Assembly (NCBI GenBank): GCA_023382455.1
Contig: JAHDVX010000003.1
Coordinates: forward strand, 23,497 to 87,496
Reading direction: 5' to 3'
Length of the DNA: 64,000 nt
DNA from: Flavobacteriales bacterium
GTDB taxonomy: Bacteria > Bacteroidota > Bacteroidia > Flavobacteriales_F > PHOS-HE28
In this document: positions 61,577 to 64,000 of the stretch, piece by piece
How positions within the stretch are numbered: position 1 is the stretch's first letter
How the letters are laid out: the number at the start of each line of letters is the position of its first letter
Made by a program: the position numbers and the translations under genes
Notes under the pieces: model-generated
The model's database searches: none
What the model saw: the letters and a program-made list of their open reading frames with translations, nothing else
Told to the model about the DNA's origin: nothing

Positions 61577-62977
61577 ATGTCAACAGCGCAGCCTTCCCCC
61601 TCCATCGCCAAGCCGATGGCCGTGCTCACCACACTCTTCTTCATGTGGGGCTTCATGACGGTGATGAACGACGTGCTGATCCCGCACCTGAAGGCCGTGT
61701 TCACCCTGAGCTGGTGGCAAAGCATGCTGGTGCAGTTCTGCTTCTTCGGCGCCTACTTCCTGGGCTCGCTGGCCTACTTCCTCTATTCCAACAGCCAGGG
61801 CGACCCCATCCAGCGCATCGGCTACAAGCGGGCGCTGATCGCCGGGCTGCTGCTGAGCGCAGCGGGCAGCCTGCTCTTCGTACCGGCCACGTACGTGCAT
61901 GCCTATGGTTTCTATCTCGTGGCGTTGTTCGTGCTGGGCCTGGGCTTCACGCTGCTGCAGATCGCGGCCAATCCCTTCGTGGCCATCATCGGCCCGGCCA
62001 GCGGGGCCAGCAGCCGGCTGAACCTCGCGCAGGGATTCAATTCGCTGGGCACCACGCTGGCCCCGCTGATCGGCGGTGCGCTCATCTTCGAACTGTTCAA
62101 GGGCGACGCCGCCGTGCGCTGGCCTTACGCCTTCTTCGCGTTGCTGCTGGTGGGGCAGGCTGTTTGGGTGTGGGCCACGGCGTTGCCTGAACCGGCACAC
62201 ACCAACATCGGGGCGCGGCAGCACGCCTTGCGGCACCGCCAGTTGCGCAATGGCATGGCGGCCATATTCTGCTACGTGGGCGCCGAAGTGGCCATCGGCA
62301 GCCTGATCATCGGCTTTCTGGAGATGAAGGGCGTGATGGGCCTGCCGCATGATGCCGCCAAGAACTACCTGAGCCTGTACTGGGGCGGCGCCATGTGTGG
62401 GCGCTTCCTGGGTGCGGCGGCACTCAGCGACAAGCTGGCCGGGGCGGCCAAGGCAGCGCTCATGGCGGCCATCGGCGCGGCCATGTTCCTGCTGCTATGG
62501 GTGGTGAACCTCCTGGACGGCGGCTTGGAGTTGCAGCACCTGTGGCCCATGGCCGTGCTGATCGGGGCGAACATGGCGGTGTTCCTGCTGGCGGGCAGCC
62601 GGCCGGGGCGGGTCACGGGGATCTTCGCCGGGGCCGCCATGGCCCTGGTGCTGGGGGTGATGTGGCTCGGCGGGGCCCAGGCCATGTGGGCCATCCTGGC
62701 CATCGGCTTGTTCAACTCCATCCTGTGGAGCAACATCTTCACCTTGGCCATCCACGGGCTGGGCGAGGATACCGGCCAGGGCAGCTCCCTGCTGGTGATG
62801 ATGATCCTGGGCGGGGCGCTCATCCCCGTGCTGCAAGGCGGGCTGATCGATGCCATGCAGGCGCGTGGCCTCGGCGAAACGGCGATGCACCTGAGCTTTG
62901 CACTGCCGTTGGTCTGTTACGGCTATTTGGCCTGGTTCGGGTTTCGGGGCTCGGTTCCATGGAAAGCTGAAAGCTGA
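61577..62977 (+). CDS. Sugar MFS transporter, FucP/GluP family (second copy in window)
   Basis: A 466-residue 12-helix transporter. LTTLFFMWGFMTVMNDVLIPHLK (about residues 19-41) contains the conserved N-D charge pair of the FucP family, and FTLLQIAANPFVAIIGP (about residues 127-143) is the helix-4 signature. It is not a recent duplicate of the transporter at 11310-12563: the sequences differ clearly. It is followed 91 bases later by a ROK kinase gene on the same strand, which suggests uptake and phosphorylation of one sugar. The ATG at 61577 is preferred over the frame start at 61253. Confidence 0.87.
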   Translation: MSTAQPSPSIAKPMAVLTTLFFMWGFMTVMNDVLIPHLKAVFTLSWWQSMLVQFCFFGAYFLGSLAYFLYSNSQGDPIQRIGYKRALIAGLLLSAAGSLLFVPATYVHAYGFYLVALFVLGLGFTLLQIAANPFVAIIGPASGASSRLNLAQGFNSLGTTLAPLIGGALIFELFKGDAAVRWPYAFFALLLVGQAVWVWATALPEPAHTNIGARQHALRHRQLRNGMAAIFCYVGAEVAIGSLIIGFLEMKGVMGLPHDAAKNYLSLYWGGAMCGRFLGAAALSDKLAGAAKAALMAAIGAAMFLLLWVVNLLDGGLELQHLWPMAVLIGANMAVFLLAGSRPGRVTGIFAGAAMALVLGVMWLGGAQAMWAILAIGLFNSILWSNIFTLAIHGLGEDTGQGSSLLVMMILGGALIPVLQGGLIDAMQARGLGETAMHLSFALPLVCYGYLAWFGFRGSVPWKAES

Positions 62978-63068
62978 AGCAGGAGGTTGGTGAGGCAGTC
63001 CATGAAGGTCAGGTGGATGAAGGGGATGCAGAAGCAGGACGGCGGTTCACGTTGAATTTCAGGGAAGC

Positions 63069-63974
63069 ATGATCATCGGTATCGACATAGGGGGAACGAC
63101 CAGCAAGATCGGCGTGGTGAAGGACGGCCGTGTGCAAGCCACCTTGCGGGTGCCCACCACGGGCCATGCGGATGAGCATGCCTTCGCGGATGCGCTGACG
63201 GCGGCGGTGAAGGAATTGGCCGCGGGCCAGCAGGAGGCGATCACGGGCATCGGCATCGGCGCGCCGAATGCCAACCAGTACGCGGGCATCATCGAGTTGG
63301 CGCCCAACCTGCCTTGGAAGCACGATGTGCCCCTGGCCAGCATGGTGGAGCGGCGCACCGGCATCCGCACGGTGCTGGGCAACGATGCCAATGCCGCAGC
63401 CCTGGGCGAGTGGCGATATGGCGCAGGGCAAGGGCTGCACGACATGCTGATGGTGACGCTGGGCACCGGCGTGGGCAGCGGCTTCATCACCAACGGACAA
63501 CTGGTGCTGGGCAGCCACGGCAACGCGGGCGAGATCGGCCACATGACCATCGTGATCGACGGGCGCGAATGCACCTGCGGCCGCAAGGGCTGCCTGGAGG
63601 CCTACGTGAGCATCCGCGGCCTGCGGCGCACCTACGAGGAATTGGACGGCGACCCCGCCATACTGGAGGAACCGGGCGTGCTGTGCATCGCCAAGGCGGC
63701 CCAACAAGGCGACCAGGCGGCGCTGCAGACCTTCCGCCATGCCGCCCGCTGGCTGGGCGTAGGCCTGGCCAATGCGGTGGCCGTAACCGGCCCGGCGCGG
63801 ATCGTGCTCTTCGGCGGCATTGCACGCAACGGCGAACTGCTGATGGCCCCGCTGCGCGAATGGTTCCAACGCTCACTGCTCAACATCTACCACGGCCGCG
63901 TGGACCTGGTGGCCTCCGCCCTGCCGGATGACGACGCGGCCATTCTGGGCGCTGCGGCGCTGACCACGTTGTGA
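63069..63974 (+). CDS. ROK-family sugar kinase (glucokinase-like)
   Basis: A 301-residue kinase. N-terminal phosphate loop IGIDIGGTTSKIGVV (residues 3-17), catalytic aspartate in LGNDANAAALGE (about residues 102-113), the second phosphate segment LGTGVGSGFITNG (about residues 130-142) and the zinc-binding CTCGRKGCLEAYV (about residues 171-183) are all intact. These mark an active ROK glucokinase/hexokinase rather than a repressor, since no N-terminal helix-turn-helix is present. It lies downstream of the sugar transporter. The window ends 26 bases after its stop. Confidence 0.92.
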   Translation: MIIGIDIGGTTSKIGVVKDGRVQATLRVPTTGHADEHAFADALTAAVKELAAGQQEAITGIGIGAPNANQYAGIIELAPNLPWKHDVPLASMVERRTGIRTVLGNDANAAALGEWRYGAGQGLHDMLMVTLGTGVGSGFITNGQLVLGSHGNAGEIGHMTIVIDGRECTCGRKGCLEAYVSIRGLRRTYEELDGDPAILEEPGVLCIAKAAQQGDQAALQTFRHAARWLGVGLANAVAVTGPARIVLFGGIARNGELLMAPLREWFQRSLLNIYHGRVDLVASALPDDDAAILGAAALTTL

Positions 63975-64000
63975 GGCTTCTCCTCCTTCTCAAGCGGCTG

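Overview
The window is a high-GC, densely coded chromosomal piece from a member of the Bacteroidota, most likely a high-GC Flavobacteriales-type lineage. This rests on several signs: type IX secretion system (T9SS) cargo with gliding-motility-type C-terminal domains or a Por-type sorting tail, a PorE-like envelope protein, a TonB-dependent receptor with a carboxypeptidase-regulatory plug extension, FucP-type sugar transporters, the DUF2520-KdsC-UbiA-Maf gene order, and Bacteroidota-type TAnnTTTG promoter boxes close to start codons. The exact genus is inference. No rRNA, tRNA, CRISPR array, transposase or phage gene was seen.

Layout. 1-5322 (+): end of a CcmF/CcsA-type cytochrome c assembly gene, then a tightly packed DUF2520 / KdsC-like phosphatase / UbiA prenyltransferase / Maf block. 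5340-10022: two T9SS surface proteins (-) flanking a small outer-membrane barrel (+). 10152-12563: MazG (-) and a sugar MFS transporter (+). 12564-13184: a non-coding stretch with REP-like hairpins and a possible operator. 13185-20601 (+): a copper/silver-type RND efflux cluster (small Cys-rich protein, CusA-like pump, TolC-like channel, metal-binding lipoprotein, CusB-like adaptor). 20844-22421: a secreted protein gene whose 3' end is replaced by a REP-like repeat island. 22482-33780 (+): P-type cation ATPase, TonB receptor, MORN-type lipoprotein, LMW phosphatase plus RsmI-like methylase, crotonase, SpoIIE phosphatase and DUF349 protein. 33840-43903: MscL, a FecCD/FecE-type ABC pair, DUF3817, LysM/receptor-like protein, GuaA, RimK-like ligase, PAP2-like phosphatase, a GT-C glycosyltransferase and TerC. 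44067-55163 (-): a secreted serine protease, then a three-gene envelope block (PorE-like OmpA protein, AsmA-family protein with a long charged tail, and a 1303-residue protein with about eleven repeats). 55240-63974: FAD oxidoreductase, M1 peptidase, DUF4421 protein, RocD, a T9SS cargo protein, a second sugar MFS transporter and a ROK kinase.

How it fits together. Much of the window serves the cell envelope: T9SS cargo, a PorE-like peptidoglycan anchor, AsmA, LysM, MscL, TonB import and metal efflux. The least explained items are (1) a pair of homologous, about 160-bp palindromic intergenic elements (30108-30268 and 43904-44067) sharing an 18-bp centre, (2) the envelope block 46170-55163, (3) the repeat island that truncates the gene at 20844, and (4) very short spacings between promoter boxes and start codons.
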